Below the pieces are notes generated by a model that searched no databases, was not told the DNA's origin, and saw only the letters and a program-made list of their open reading frames with translations. A stretch of 64,000 bases of DNA from Clostridia bacterium (GTDB taxonomy: Bacteria; Bacillota; Clostridia; Lachnospirales; Lachnospiraceae), in the NCBI GenBank assembly GCA_910576205.1, contig CAJTHL010000017.1, forward strand, positions 30,702 through 94,701, in the 5' to 3' direction. Below are positions 14,148-23,538 of the stretch, one piece after another. A program made the position numbers and the translations under genes. Each line of letters starts with the position of its first letter. Within the stretch, counting starts at the first letter, position 1.

Positions 14148-15023
14148 TTACTTTCCTTCCAGCACATTGTTAAGAGCCGCAAACTCCTCCAGCGTCAGCG
14201 CCTCCCCCCGGATTCCCTGGGGCCAGCCCAGCTTTTCCAGAGCTTCTGCCAGCTCTTCCTTGGTAAAGGATAGCTCCTGGGAATTAGAAAGACTGTTCAG
14301 CAGCGTTTTTCTCCGCTGGTTAAAGGCCGCCCGGATCAGCGCGAACATGCCGGCCTCATTCTTTACCTCCACAGGCGGTTTTTCATAGCGGTTTAAGCGT
14401 ATGACCGCGGAACCCACCCGGGGTCTTGGCATAAAACAGTTGGGGGGAACATTCGCCACAAGCAAGGGTTCGGCATAATACTGTACCGCCAGGGACAACG
14501 CCCCGTAATCCTTTGTCCCCGGCCCCACTCTCATGCGGTCAGCCACCTCTTTCTGCACCATAATCGTAATGCTTTCCAGGGGCACATGCTTTTCAAACAA
14601 TCCCATAATAATGGGCGTGGTAATATAATAAGGCAGATTCGCAACTACCTTAACAGGCCTTCCCTGGTTCTTTTCCTCCGCCAGCCTTCGAAGATCCACC
14701 TTTAGGACATCCTCATTGATAATCTCCACATTTTCATATTCCCCCAGGGTATCCTCCAGAATAGGGATCAACGCCTTGTCAATCTCAATGGCCGCCACCT
14801 GCCGGGCCGACGACGCCAGATACTGGGTCATGGTGCCAATGCCCGGGCCGATCTCCACCACAAAGTCATCCTTCGTGATCTGGGCGGAACTGATAATCTT
14901 GTCCAGCACATGAGTGTCAATCAGAAAATTCTGGCCATAACGCTTCTGAAATACAAATTTATATTTTTGCAGAACTTCGATGGTTTTCTGCGGATTTCCG
15001 AGATACGGAACTGGTGTGTTCAT
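14148..15023 (-). CDS. rsmA: 16S rRNA dimethyladenosine transferase RsmA (KsgA)
   Basis: A 291-residue SAM-dependent enzyme that dimethylates two adjacent adenosines in helix 45 of 16S rRNA. FQKRYGQNFLIDTHVLDKI is the signature N-terminus, VVEIGPGIGTMT the SAM-binding loop and NLPYYITTPI the catalytic motif. Length is normal. It ends near the DUF6128-like gene and follows tatD by 12 bases, the conserved tatD-(rnmV)-rsmA order; the ribonuclease M5 gene usually between them is absent here. Confidence 0.97.
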   Translation of the reverse strand: MNTPVPYLGNPQKTIEVLQKYKFVFQKRYGQNFLIDTHVLDKIISSAQITKDDFVVEIGPGIGTMTQYLASSARQVAAIEIDKALIPILEDTLGEYENVEIINEDVLKVDLRRLAEEKNQGRPVKVVANLPYYITTPIIMGLFEKHVPLESITIMVQKEVADRMRVGPGTKDYGALSLAVQYYAEPLLVANVPPNCFMPRPRVGSAVIRLNRYEKPPVEVKNEAGMFALIRAAFNQRRKTLLNSLSNSQELSFTKEELAEALEKLGWPQGIRGEALTLEEFAALNNVLEGK

Positions 15024-15035
15024 TTTTAATCCTCT

Positions 15036-15797
15036 CTACAACCCATATAGAGCCCGTGCGTTGCGCTCTGTCGTCTCCGTCACTTCCTCCAGGCTTACTC
15101 CCTTTAGGCCTGCGATTTCCTTTACCACATAGGGCAGATAAAGAGAGCAGTTCCGTTTTCCCCGGTAAGGCACCGGCGCCAGATAGGGGCAGTCTGTCTC
15201 CAGCAGAATGCGCTCCAGAGGCACCTGCTGCACCGTTTCCTTAAGTTTCTTAGCATTCTTAAAGGTCACGACGCCGCCAACGCCAATATAATATCCCATC
15301 CTGACATATTCCTTTGCCATTTCCGGGGAATAAGAAAAGCAGTGTATCACTCCGGGAAGCCCCTGTGCCTTTTCCCGCATGATGTCCATGGTATCCTGGG
15401 CAGCCTCCCGGCTGTGAATAATTACCGGAAGCCCTTTTTCACGGGCCAGCTCCAGTTGCCGCTCAAACCAGTATTTCTGTATATCATGGGACTCCTTATC
15501 CCAGTAATAATCCAGGCCGATCTCGCCGACAGCCACCACCTTATCCCTGTCGCACTGCCCCCGTATCCAGGCAAACGCCTCATCGTCAAGGCTTCCCGCC
15601 TCGTCGGGGTGGATTCCCACCGCAGCATACACAAACGGATATTTCCCGGCAAGGGCCAGCGTATCCCTGATTCCCTCCACACTGGCGCTGACATTTACGA
15701 TTCCGCCGATTCCTTTTTCCGGCATTTGCCTAAGCAATGCCTCCCTGTCCTCATCAAAAGCCTTATCGTCATAATGGGCATGGCTCTCAAAAATCAT
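15036..15797 (-). CDS. tatD: TatD family metal-dependent hydrolase
   Basis: A 253-residue TIM-barrel DNase of the TatD family. Metal ligands are seen in ESHAHYDD (HxH), GEIGLDYYWD (Glu), VIIHSREA and VIHCFSYS (His), and LETDCPYLAP (Asp). The family has 3'-5' exonuclease activity in characterised members. It is in line with rsmA downstream (12-base gap) and the Gfo/Idh/MocA gene upstream (7-base gap), so the three are probably co-transcribed. Confidence 0.95.
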   Translation of the reverse strand: MIFESHAHYDDKAFDEDREALLRQMPEKGIGGIVNVSASVEGIRDTLALAGKYPFVYAAVGIHPDEAGSLDDEAFAWIRGQCDRDKVVAVGEIGLDYYWDKESHDIQKYWFERQLELAREKGLPVIIHSREAAQDTMDIMREKAQGLPGVIHCFSYSPEMAKEYVRMGYYIGVGGVVTFKNAKKLKETVQQVPLERILLETDCPYLAPVPYRGKRNCSLYLPYVVKEIAGLKGVSLEEVTETTERNARALYGL

Positions 15798-15804
15798 TCT
15801 GTCG

Positions 15805-16794
15805 TTACTCCTGTTTGTTTTCCCAGGGATATTTCATCCCCCATTGCCTGCGGACACTGTCCATGAGCTCCATCATGCGGATAGTTTCCTTATGGGACAT
15901 CTGAAGGCACTCCGTTTTGCCCTGCCGGATGCAATCCACCGCCGCCTGCACTTCATACTCATACCCCGTAATCTGTGCCGGACGGACAATCCGTTCCGTT
16001 AAATTCCGATCCACATCGTAAACCTTGAGCTCCTCATAATTATTCACATTTTCCACAATGGCATAGCCTGTTGTTCCATACAGAATCCCCTGTCTGTCCG
16101 TGGGGCCCAGCGTGTTTGCGTAAATAGCCGCCGTACGTCCGTCCTTATAAGAAATCCGGATATAATCCTGCATATCCACGCCCTCTTTGCTCATAACAGC
16201 GCTGGCTTCTATATCTTCTATGTCGTCCCCAAAAGCAATGGAAGCAAAGGTCAGCGGATAAATGGTCATATCCAGCAGGGCGCCCCCGGCCAGATTCGGG
16301 TCATACAATCTTGGCCTGTGAAATACCGGCGCGCCAATATTTGCCGACAGCGCCAGAATGTCCCCGATTTTTCCGCTATGGCAGAAATCCCGGATGATTC
16401 CTGCCATAGGCATGTATCTGGGCCACATGGCTTCTGTCACAAATAAATTCTTTTTCCGGGCCGCTTCCAGCACCTCCCGCGCTTCCCCGGCATTAGTGGT
16501 AAAAGCCTTTTCACAGAGCACCGGCTTCCCCGCCTCCAGGCACATCAGCGCCTGCTCCTTATGGAAAGAATGGGGCGTCGCAATATAGACCAGCTCCACC
16601 TCCGGGTCTTTCAGCATATCCTCATAGGAGCCATAGGCACACTCCATGGAAAATTTTCCCGCAAACTCCCTGGCCCTGTTTAAGTCGCGGGCTCCGACTG
16701 CATATGCCTGGGCCGTGTCCATTCTCTGTAAAGTATCCGCCATAATCCCTGCAATCCTTCCGGCTCCCAGGATTCCAACCTTCATTTTACTCAT
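15805..16794 (-). CDS. Gfo/Idh/MocA family oxidoreductase (copy 1)
   Basis: A 329-residue NAD(P)-dependent dehydrogenase. GILGAGRIAGIMADTL is the Rossmann nucleotide-binding loop, and CEKAFTTNAGEA carries the conserved EKP-like Lys (here EKA). TEAMWPRYMP resembles the dihydrodiol-dehydrogenase subgroup. Start at 16794 is chosen for AGGAGAGGCGTT upstream; the open frame extends further without a site. It is collinear with and by eye about two-thirds identical to the gene at 18443-19423. It sits 7 bases before tatD. Its substrate is unknown, probably a sugar derivative. Confidence 0.88.
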   Translation of the reverse strand: MSKMKVGILGAGRIAGIMADTLQRMDTAQAYAVGARDLNRAREFAGKFSMECAYGSYEDMLKDPEVELVYIATPHSFHKEQALMCLEAGKPVLCEKAFTTNAGEAREVLEAARKKNLFVTEAMWPRYMPMAGIIRDFCHSGKIGDILALSANIGAPVFHRPRLYDPNLAGGALLDMTIYPLTFASIAFGDDIEDIEASAVMSKEGVDMQDYIRISYKDGRTAAIYANTLGPTDRQGILYGTTGYAIVENVNNYEELKVYDVDRNLTERIVRPAQITGYEYEVQAAVDCIRQGKTECLQMSHKETIRMMELMDSVRRQWGMKYPWENKQE

Positions 16795-16906
16795 AACGCC
16801 TCTCCTGTTTTTCATTATATCCCCTCCCAAAGGGAATAAATTCATTATAAATTCAAGACCCTGCTTCGTCAATTCAAAACTCCCCTAAAATTTTCCGGTA
16901 TTGAGA

Positions 16907-16935
16907 TTGCAATGCCAATATGTGGTGTGTATAAT
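16907..16935 (+). promoter_or_regulatory. Sigma-A promoter for the hemerythrin-receiver gene
   Basis: TTGCAA, a 17-base spacer and a consensus TATAAT at 16930-16935. It lies 66 bases before the ATG at 17001, which has its own AAAGGAGGAATTTAAA. Confidence 0.75.
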
Positions 16936-17000
16936 ATAGTAGGAACTTAAAATGATGCTGCAGAAAATATGGATTGGCTGTAGCAAAGGAGGAATTTAAA

Positions 17001-18362
17001 ATGGATACCCAATTTGTCTGGCAGGAAGAGTTTAATATCGGTGTAGATATTATCGATAAAGAACATCAACGGCTTTTTAAGATTATCAATAAACTTTTTG
17101 CATTCAAAAAAGAGGGTAAAAACAGTGAATTTGCATGCCAGGAGGGAATTAAATTTTTTAAGGGGCATGCAGTAAAACATTTTGCAGACGAAGAAGCTTA
17201 CATGACATCCATCCACTATGAAGGGCTTGCACAGCACAGGCAGATACATAAGGGCTTCCGGGAAAATACGCTTCCGGCATTGGAGCAGGAGCTGGAACAG
17301 ACGGAGTATTCCCAGGAGGCCATGGAGCATTTCCTGGGCGTCTGTGCCGGATGGCTCATCGGACACACCTTGACAGAAGATCTTTCCATTACGGGAAAGA
17401 GCGTGCGGAAATGGGAGAAGCTTCTGCCCGGCGAAGAGCTTACAGCCCTTAAAAAGGTGATTATCCAGCTTATCTTTGATATGTTCCATCTGGAATCCCA
17501 GATGATAAGCGATGCCTACAACGGGGAAAAGTTCGGAAACGGCGTATATTACCGTCTGGTTTACGGAATTGGCGATGAGGAAAAGAAGCTGGAGGTCATA
17601 CTGGTCTTTGAAGAACAGCTCTTGATTAACACGGTGGGAAAAATTCTTGGAATCCAGACAAACAAGCTGGACAATATGATTATCCATGCCGCCCGGTATA
17701 CTGCCCGTCAGTTTGTAAACCGCGTTATGGAAAATTTCCCGGATATGGCCGGCTATGAGCTGAAGGAGGAAAATCTCCTTTCCTATCACGAGTTCCAGAA
17801 AATATTTGAGAAGGAAACGCTACAGGCCAGCCTGCTGTTTAACACTGGTGCAGGATATTTCTCCTACTGCGTCATTGCGCCCCATCTTCTGGAAAAGGGG
17901 GTCGGAACCCCTCTCGACGAGCACGGAAACGCCATGGAGGAGGTAGAAAAATATCTTGCAAAAAGGGAAAAGCAGGAGGTTGCCTCCCGCAAAAAGAAGA
18001 TCCTGGTGGTAGACGACTCCATGACCATACGCCACGCTATCAAGCAGCTTCTGGATAACGATTATGAAGTCGCGGTGGCCGAATCCGGAATCGCCGCCAT
18101 CCGCACCATTACCTTAAATCCTCCCGACCTGGTCCTGCTGGACTATGAAATGCCTGTCTGCGATGGCCGCCAGACCCTGGAAATGCTTCGCTCAGACAAT
18201 GCCTTCGCAGATGTGCCGGTAATCTTCCTAACAGGCCGCCGGGATACGGACAGCATGATAAAGGTAATGCCCTTAAAGCCTGCAGGGTATCTGCTAAAGG
18301 ATTCGAAGCCTGCGGATATTAAAAAAGAGATTGACACGTTTTTTGAAAAACAGAAAGCATAA
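17001..18362 (+). CDS. Hemerythrin / CheX-like / response-regulator receiver fusion protein
   Basis: A 453-residue three-part protein. Residues 1-130 are a bacteriohemerythrin domain with a full di-iron ligand set: IDKEHQRLF, AVKHFADEE, AQHRQIHKGF and WLIGHTLTED. Residues about 145-310 resemble a CheX-like phosphatase or adaptor domain (FGNGVYYRLVYGIGDEE, FEEQLLINTVGKILG). Residues 330-453 are a receiver: LVVDDSMTIRHAIKQLL, the phosphoacceptor Asp in LVLLDYEMP, FLTGRRD and the Lys in LLKDSKP. There is no DNA-binding output domain. It is transcribed alone from its own promoter and ends with a strong terminator. Likely role: oxygen- or redox-dependent modulation of a phosphorelay; the partner kinase is not in the window. 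Confidence 0.88.
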   Translation: MDTQFVWQEEFNIGVDIIDKEHQRLFKIINKLFAFKKEGKNSEFACQEGIKFFKGHAVKHFADEEAYMTSIHYEGLAQHRQIHKGFRENTLPALEQELEQTEYSQEAMEHFLGVCAGWLIGHTLTEDLSITGKSVRKWEKLLPGEELTALKKVIIQLIFDMFHLESQMISDAYNGEKFGNGVYYRLVYGIGDEEKKLEVILVFEEQLLINTVGKILGIQTNKLDNMIIHAARYTARQFVNRVMENFPDMAGYELKEENLLSYHEFQKIFEKETLQASLLFNTGAGYFSYCVIAPHLLEKGVGTPLDEHGNAMEEVEKYLAKREKQEVASRKKKILVVDDSMTIRHAIKQLLDNDYEVAVAESGIAAIRTITLNPPDLVLLDYEMPVCDGRQTLEMLRSDNAFADVPVIFLTGRRDTDSMIKVMPLKPAGYLLKDSKPADIKKEIDTFFEKQKA

Positions 18363-18374
18363 GCGTATATAAAG

Positions 18375-18438
18375 ACCAGAGGAGCCGCCGCTTTACAGGT
18401 GATTATTCATCTATTCTGCTCCGGCTCCTCTGGTTTTT
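18375..18438. terminator. Intrinsic terminator, probably bidirectional
   Basis: ACCAGAGGAGCCG and CGGCTCCTCTGGT form a perfect 13-bp stem followed by TTTT. It separates the hemerythrin-receiver gene from the convergent oxidoreductase gene ending at 18443. Confidence 0.8.
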
Positions 18439-18442
18439 AAAA

Positions 18443-19423
18443 TCACATTTCCCAGGGATACTTCATCCCCCATCCGGCACGTATTTTGTCCATGAGCTCC
18501 ATAATGCGGACGATCTCTTTATGGGGCATCTGTGGACATTCTATTTTCCCTTCCCGGATGCAGTCCACCGCTGCCTGCACCTCATACTCATATCCCGTAA
18601 TCTGCGCCGGGCGTTCAATGCGCTCTATACGTTTATGGTCTGTATTATAAACATTGATCTCCTCAAAATTGTTTATATTCTCCACTATGGCATAGCCAGC
18701 TGTTCCATATAGAATTCCCTGCCTGTCTGTTGGGCCCGTTACCGTGGAAAAAATGGTGGCTGTCTGTCCTCCCTTGTAAGTAAGGATTATGGAATTCTGT
18801 AAATCCACACCCTCTTCGCTTATAACCGCACTTGCTGTTATATCCTCTATCCCGCCTCCAAATACAATAGAAGCAAAAGTAAGGGGATAAACTCCCACAT
18901 CCAGCAGCGCGCCTCCTGCCAGGTCCGCTCTGTGGATCCTTTCATTTTGAAATACGGGATATCCAAGGTTTGCCGTTAATGCTTTGATTTCCCCTATTTT
19001 TCCACTCCCACAGAAATCCTTAAGAATTTTTGCCATTGGCATATATCTGGGCCAGATAGCCTCTGTAATGAACACCTGCTTCTCCCTGGCTGTCTCCAGA
19101 ACCTCCCTGGCTTCCGAAGCGTTGCTGGTAAAGGCCTTTTCACATAGGACAGGCTTTCCAGCCTCCAGGCATCTCATAGCCTGTTCTTTATGCAATGAAT
19201 GGGGGGTGGCTATATAAATCAGTTCCACCTTGGGGTCTCTCAGCAATTCCTCATAGGAGCCATAGGCATGTTTTACCGAAAATTCATCCGCAAATGCCTG
19301 CGCCCTGTCTAAGTCCCTGGCTGCTACCGCATAAGCTTCTGCCGTATCCATCTTCTGCAATGTATCTGCCATCACTCTGGCAATTCCCCCTGCTCCCAGA
19401 ATTCCCATTCTCAGTCTGCTCAT
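18443..19423 (-). CDS. Gfo/Idh/MocA family oxidoreductase (copy 2)
   Basis: A 326-residue paralogue of the enzyme at 15805-16794. GILGAGGIARVMADTL is the nucleotide loop, and CEKAFTSNASEA, TEAIWPRYMP and RPAQITGYEYEVQAAVDCI are shared almost word for word with copy 1. Its ATG overlaps the stop of the hydroxyacid dehydrogenase gene by four bases and ACAGGGGAGAATTACT precedes it. It is the last gene of the TRAP-transporter operon, so it probably oxidises or reduces the imported sugar acid or a derivative. Confidence 0.9.
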   Translation of the reverse strand: MSRLRMGILGAGGIARVMADTLQKMDTAEAYAVAARDLDRAQAFADEFSVKHAYGSYEELLRDPKVELIYIATPHSLHKEQAMRCLEAGKPVLCEKAFTSNASEAREVLETAREKQVFITEAIWPRYMPMAKILKDFCGSGKIGEIKALTANLGYPVFQNERIHRADLAGGALLDVGVYPLTFASIVFGGGIEDITASAVISEEGVDLQNSIILTYKGGQTATIFSTVTGPTDRQGILYGTAGYAIVENINNFEEINVYNTDHKRIERIERPAQITGYEYEVQAAVDCIREGKIECPQMPHKEIVRIMELMDKIRAGWGMKYPWEM

Positions 19424-20436
19424 AGTAATTCTCCCCTGTATTTTTTATATTCCGGGTTTAAAATTCCCGGAACAGTTCCTTCTTCCAGATAGCATTCTAT
19501 CCGGTCTACCGCCTGCTCCATCATCTGCTGGAAAGTCTCAAAAGTAGCCGAGGCCGTATGTGCTGTCAGCGCCACATTATCCAGATCCAGAAACTGATAT
19601 CCCAGAGGCTTGTCTGACCCGGTTTCATTTTCAAAAACATCCAGTCCAGCTGCCAGAATCCGTCCGTCCCTCAACGCCTCCGCCAGGTCATCAGAACAAA
19701 CCAGGCTTCCCCTGCTGGTGTTTACTACGATTGCCTGGGGCTTCATCAGAGCAATAGTCTCTTTATTTATAATCCATTTTGTCTCGGGAAGAAGGGGAAG
19801 ATGGACTGAGATAATATCGCTCTCCTTTAGGAGCTGTTCCTCAGACACATAGGCGACCCCATACTTCCCGGCAAATTCCCGGTCCTCCACCATATCGTAA
19901 GCCAGAATCCGGCAATTAAATCCTTGTAAAAGGCGTACTACAGACTTGGCAATATTTCCGCATCCCAGAAGTCCCACGGTCTTTTTCATTACGCTGTTCG
20001 CCATAAAAGACTGAACCTGGCAACGGCGTGCTTTCATCATTTCCTGTTGATAGGATAATTTCCTGGCCGCCGCAAGCATGAGAGCCACCGCCTGCTCTGC
20101 CACTGCGTCCGCATTACAGCCAGGGAGATTTACCACGGCAACTCCGGCCTCTGTAGCCGCGTCTAAATCCACATTGTCAAGTCCGATTCCGTAGCGCACC
20201 AGAAGCCTCAAGCTGCCTTTGCACCCGGCAAACGCCTGCTTTCCCCACCGCTCATTTGCCGCAATCACAAAATCATAACCCTTGCAGGCCTGGACAACCA
20301 CTTTCTCATCCTGGGAATTCCCCACGGCATTTTTTTTCCAGACCGCATCCACGCCCAGAGCCTCCATCCTTTTGATTCCTTCTGTATAATCCTGCTTCAT
20401 ATCCGGCACAGTAATCACACATGTTTTTCTAGTCAT
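19420..20436 (-). CDS. D-2-hydroxyacid dehydrogenase (phosphoglycerate dehydrogenase-like)
   Basis: A 338-residue NAD-dependent dehydrogenase of the D-isomer-specific 2-hydroxyacid family. RYGIGLDNVDLDAATEAG carries the substrate-binding Arg region, GLLGCGNIAKSVVRLL the NAD loop, VNTSRGSLV the conserved turn, DVFENE the catalytic Glu region and LTAHTASAT the catalytic His. It is between the TRAP permease and oxidoreductase genes in one operon. A role in reducing or oxidising a 2-keto or 2-hydroxy acid produced by the aldolase is likely; serine biosynthesis is less likely given context. Confidence 0.9.
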   Translation of the reverse strand: MTRKTCVITVPDMKQDYTEGIKRMEALGVDAVWKKNAVGNSQDEKVVVQACKGYDFVIAANERWGKQAFAGCKGSLRLLVRYGIGLDNVDLDAATEAGVAVVNLPGCNADAVAEQAVALMLAAARKLSYQQEMMKARRCQVQSFMANSVMKKTVGLLGCGNIAKSVVRLLQGFNCRILAYDMVEDREFAGKYGVAYVSEEQLLKESDIISVHLPLLPETKWIINKETIALMKPQAIVVNTSRGSLVCSDDLAEALRDGRILAAGLDVFENETGSDKPLGYQFLDLDNVALTAHTASATFETFQQMMEQAVDRIECYLEEGTVPGILNPEYKKYRGELL

Positions 20437-20462
20437 CTGTTATTCCTCTCATTCTATATTTT

Positions 20463-21752
20463 TCAGGCAATTCCCATCAGTGAAGGAAGCCACAAAGTAA
20501 CCGCCGGCACATATGTCACCAGAAACAGAGCTATAACCAGGGGAATCAGCCATTTATAAGTATTCTTTACCACATATTCAAAGCTGTTTCCCGTCACAGA
20601 GGACATAATAAACAGGGATTGCCCTATAGGCGGCGTCATAAGGCCGATCATCAGGTTCAATACCACCATCACGCCCATCTGAATCTCATGTACTCCAAGA
20701 GTTCTTCCCAAAGGCAGGAACATCGGCACGAATAGCATAATAACCGGAGTGGAATCCAGGATCATTCCGCAGAATAACAGCAGGATATTCAGAAACAGCA
20801 ATATCAGATATTTATTGTCTGTGATGCTGAAAAACAGTTCAATCAGAACCTTGTCAATCCGTTCAAACTGAAGCACCCATCCAAACAGCGTGGATGCGAC
20901 TACAATGGTGAGGGCCGGCACAAAGCCTTCCGCTGTTTCAAAAAACACTTCTACAATTTCCCCAGGTTTCAGTTCTCTATAAACCAGCATCATTACCAAA
21001 ATCACATAGACAACACTGACCAGTGCCGCTTCCGTAGGCGTAAACAGCCCACTCCAGATTCCGCCCATTGTCACTACCGGCATCATTAAGGCCAGAAATG
21101 AACGGCGTAAAGACATCCATCTTTCTTTCCATGTACATTTCCGATGGGTTGGATAATTGCGCCTGCGCGCAATTACCGCAATAGTTCCGCATAGGACAAT
21201 CGCCATCAGAACGCCGGGAAGCAATCCTCCAAGAAACAGCCCTCCCACGGAAATGCTGGCCACAGCCCCATATACCACCATGGGAATAGAGGGCGGTACA
21301 ATCGGGCCCATGGTCGCGGATGCCGCTGTAATCCCCAGTGTCATGTCGTCCTCATAGTTTTCCGCCTTCATGGCTGCAATTTCAACCTGCCCCAGGCCGC
21401 CTACATCTGCCAGGGCAGAGCCGGACATCCCGGACATAATAAAGCTGGATAATACATTCACATGGCCCAGGCCGCCGCGTACATGTCCCACCATAGCCTT
21501 GGCAAATTCAAAAATACGGTCCGTAATCCCGCCCCGGTTCATCAAGTTGCCGGAGATCATAAAAAGCGGGACTGCAAGCAGAACAAAGCTGTCCAGGCTT
21601 CCGTACATTTTCTGCATAATCATCATGGCGCTGATTTCCGGATGAAGGAAAAAGTATATCAAAGCCGCAACCATAAGAGACAGATAGGTTGGCGCGCCTA
21701 TCAGAAGCAATATTACAAAAGAACCCAAAAACAGGGCCAGAGGCATACTCAT
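20463..21752 (-). CDS. TRAP transporter large permease, DctM type
   Basis: A 429-residue integral membrane protein with about twelve hydrophobic segments. LFLGSFVILLLIGAPTYLSL starts it, and SALADVGGLGQVEIAAM and SATMGPIVPPSIPMVVYGA are signature DctM motifs. It forms the ion-coupled translocation unit with the small permease, whose stop its start overlaps by four bases. Start at 21752 follows GGGGAGGACAGGAT. The cluster's enzymes suggest a sugar acid or other carboxylate as substrate. Confidence 0.95.
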   Translation of the reverse strand: MSMPLALFLGSFVILLLIGAPTYLSLMVAALIYFFLHPEISAMMIMQKMYGSLDSFVLLAVPLFMISGNLMNRGGITDRIFEFAKAMVGHVRGGLGHVNVLSSFIMSGMSGSALADVGGLGQVEIAAMKAENYEDDMTLGITAASATMGPIVPPSIPMVVYGAVASISVGGLFLGGLLPGVLMAIVLCGTIAVIARRRNYPTHRKCTWKERWMSLRRSFLALMMPVVTMGGIWSGLFTPTEAALVSVVYVILVMMLVYRELKPGEIVEVFFETAEGFVPALTIVVASTLFGWVLQFERIDKVLIELFFSITDNKYLILLFLNILLLFCGMILDSTPVIMLFVPMFLPLGRTLGVHEIQMGVMVVLNLMIGLMTPPIGQSLFIMSSVTGNSFEYVVKNTYKWLIPLVIALFLVTYVPAVTLWLPSLMGIA

Positions 21753-22279
21753 ATCCTGTCCTCCCCTCTTAAAGGTTGGGGAATCTGTGTACCGGAGTCC
21801 CCCTTTTTCCCTCCCACAGCCCGGATTATCAAAATTATTTTCTGTATAGAACGGATAATGGTCAGCATTGCGGATATTGGCAAAATTAAAGCAACTAATG
21901 ACTTGGAAATACGAAGTGCCGGTGTTGAAATATCTCTGGAAAAAGCCAGAAATTCCAGAGATGTAAAAAACACCCAGGCAAACACTGCAACAGCCAGAAG
22001 ATGAAGAAAAATATCCATGATATTCCGAAATATTTCCGGAAGCTTTGCTGTCAGAAATGTTACGCGTATATGCTTGTCATAAAGTACCGCATAGCTGATT
22101 CCCAGAAAAACCATCCACAAAAAGGCATATCTTGATACCTCTTCCGCAAAAAACAGTGGATGATTAAAGATAATTCTGCAAAAAACCTGCGCAAATATAT
22201 TCAGGCAGAATACAAGCATTAAAAAAACCATCATATAGAGTTCAAATCGATTTAAAAACCCAATGATCTTCTGTCTCAT
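21749..22279 (-). CDS. TRAP transporter small permease, DctQ type
   Basis: A 176-residue four-helix membrane protein. FELYMMVFLMLVFCLNIFAQV, EEVSRYAFLWMVFLGISYAV and AWVFFTSLEFL fit the DctQ family, including the conserved E-E-x-x-R-Y. Start at 22279 (MRQKIIGF) is preferred because AGAGAGGAATACAT precedes it; an upstream start five codons away has none. Overlaps dctM by four bases. Confidence 0.93.
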   Translation of the reverse strand: MRQKIIGFLNRFELYMMVFLMLVFCLNIFAQVFCRIIFNHPLFFAEEVSRYAFLWMVFLGISYAVLYDKHIRVTFLTAKLPEIFRNIMDIFLHLLAVAVFAWVFFTSLEFLAFSRDISTPALRISKSLVALILPISAMLTIIRSIQKIILIIRAVGGKKGDSGTQIPQPLRGEDRI

Positions 22280-22334
22280 ATGTATTCCTCTCTTCAATGT
22301 ATAAAATGAGGGGCGGCACGCCCCTCAACTCCAT

Positions 22335-23438
22335 TTATTCATAATGATACGTGGCGCGGATATCCTCAATATAGGGCTTGTAGGTTTCATTTGTCAGATA
22401 CTTTTCATTTACCATATCGTCTGCACTCTTGTAGAATGCCTCAATATCAAATTCCTCCGGCTCCCAGATGCGCACTCCGCTCTCCTTAATTGCGTCCTCT
22501 GCCTCCTTATTGTAGGATTCCATCATGGTCTCATAGTCGTCAATCAGATATTCCTGCACCAGCCTGTCCCACAGTACCTGGTCTTCTGCGCTTAAAGCGT
22601 CGTATGCCTCCGGATAAATCCAGTATGCCACTGTATTGTAGCAGTGATCCGTGCGATATACATTATCTAAAACCTCGTAAAACTTATTGGAATAAAGTAA
22701 AGCCAGGGGATTGTCCTGCCCGTTTACAACGCCTGTTTGCAACGCCATATACAGCTCGGAAAAGTTTACCGGAATCGGTGTTCCCCCCAAAGCGCTGATA
22801 ATATCCTGCCATACCGGGGCTTCCATGCTTCGGATTTTTGCCCCCTTTAAGTCCTCCGGCCTCTGGATTTCCCCGATTTTATTGGTGGAAAGGCATCTGG
22901 TGCCGTTTAATTCTACTGCCATAAAGCGAAGATTATTGGATTCCTCCAGCTTCTGAAACAGCTTCTGCGCCAGCTCCCCGTTATCCACATAGTCGGAATA
23001 ATCCTCCCAGGAGCGGAACAGATACGGCAATGCAAACACGCCGAAATCCGGGATGTACTGCTCCATAATGGTGAGATTCGTGGCACAGATGGTAAGGGTA
23101 CCTACCCGGCACATATCAATACATTCCTGTTCCGTACCCATGGTAGAGTTGGCATAGATCTCAAGTGTCCATCTCCCGTCTGTCTCTTTTTCCAGAGCTT
23201 CAGCCAGCTTTTTATAAGCCTGAATAGAAGGATGATCCTCTGCGGTTGTGGAGCCTACCGACCACAGGATCTTCTCCCCGGATACTGCCTCCTTTTCTTT
23301 CCCGTCTTTTGTGTCCCCGCCCTGCATTGCCTCTTCCGCTGCAGGCATTTCCGCTATAGGATTCTCCCCCTTTTTCCCACAGCCTGCCAGTGATAGAACC
23401 ATCATTCCTGCCAAACATACTACTGCTAGTTTCTTCAT
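22335..23438 (-). CDS. TRAP transporter solute-binding lipoprotein, DctP type
   Basis: A 367-residue periplasmic-type binding protein tethered as a lipoprotein: MKKLAVVCLAGMMVLSLAGC gives the signal peptide and lipobox. ILWSVGSTTAEDHPSIQAYKKL, NSTMGTEQECIDMCRVGTL and LKGAKIRSMEAPVWQDIISALG are family motifs, and the Arg in KIRSMEAP is the residue that usually pairs with the substrate carboxylate. Start at 23438 follows GGAGAAGGGAATCT; the open frame is longer. It is followed by dctQ and dctM in the same operon. Confidence 0.95.
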   Translation of the reverse strand: MKKLAVVCLAGMMVLSLAGCGKKGENPIAEMPAAEEAMQGGDTKDGKEKEAVSGEKILWSVGSTTAEDHPSIQAYKKLAEALEKETDGRWTLEIYANSTMGTEQECIDMCRVGTLTICATNLTIMEQYIPDFGVFALPYLFRSWEDYSDYVDNGELAQKLFQKLEESNNLRFMAVELNGTRCLSTNKIGEIQRPEDLKGAKIRSMEAPVWQDIISALGGTPIPVNFSELYMALQTGVVNGQDNPLALLYSNKFYEVLDNVYRTDHCYNTVAYWIYPEAYDALSAEDQVLWDRLVQEYLIDDYETMMESYNKEAEDAIKESGVRIWEPEEFDIEAFYKSADDMVNEKYLTNETYKPYIEDIRATYHYE

Positions 23439-23538
23439 AGATTCCCTTCTCCTTTTCATATTTATTCCCGCAACAGCAATCCGCCTGCATTTATCTGCCT
23501 GCTTCTTCACAAAGAAGGATTGCCCGCAGGTAATTAGC

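Noticed and set aside
16947..17789. A 280-codon minus-strand frame opposite the hemerythrin gene
   Set aside because: Hydrophobic, domain-free shadow of the well-supported plus-strand fusion gene.
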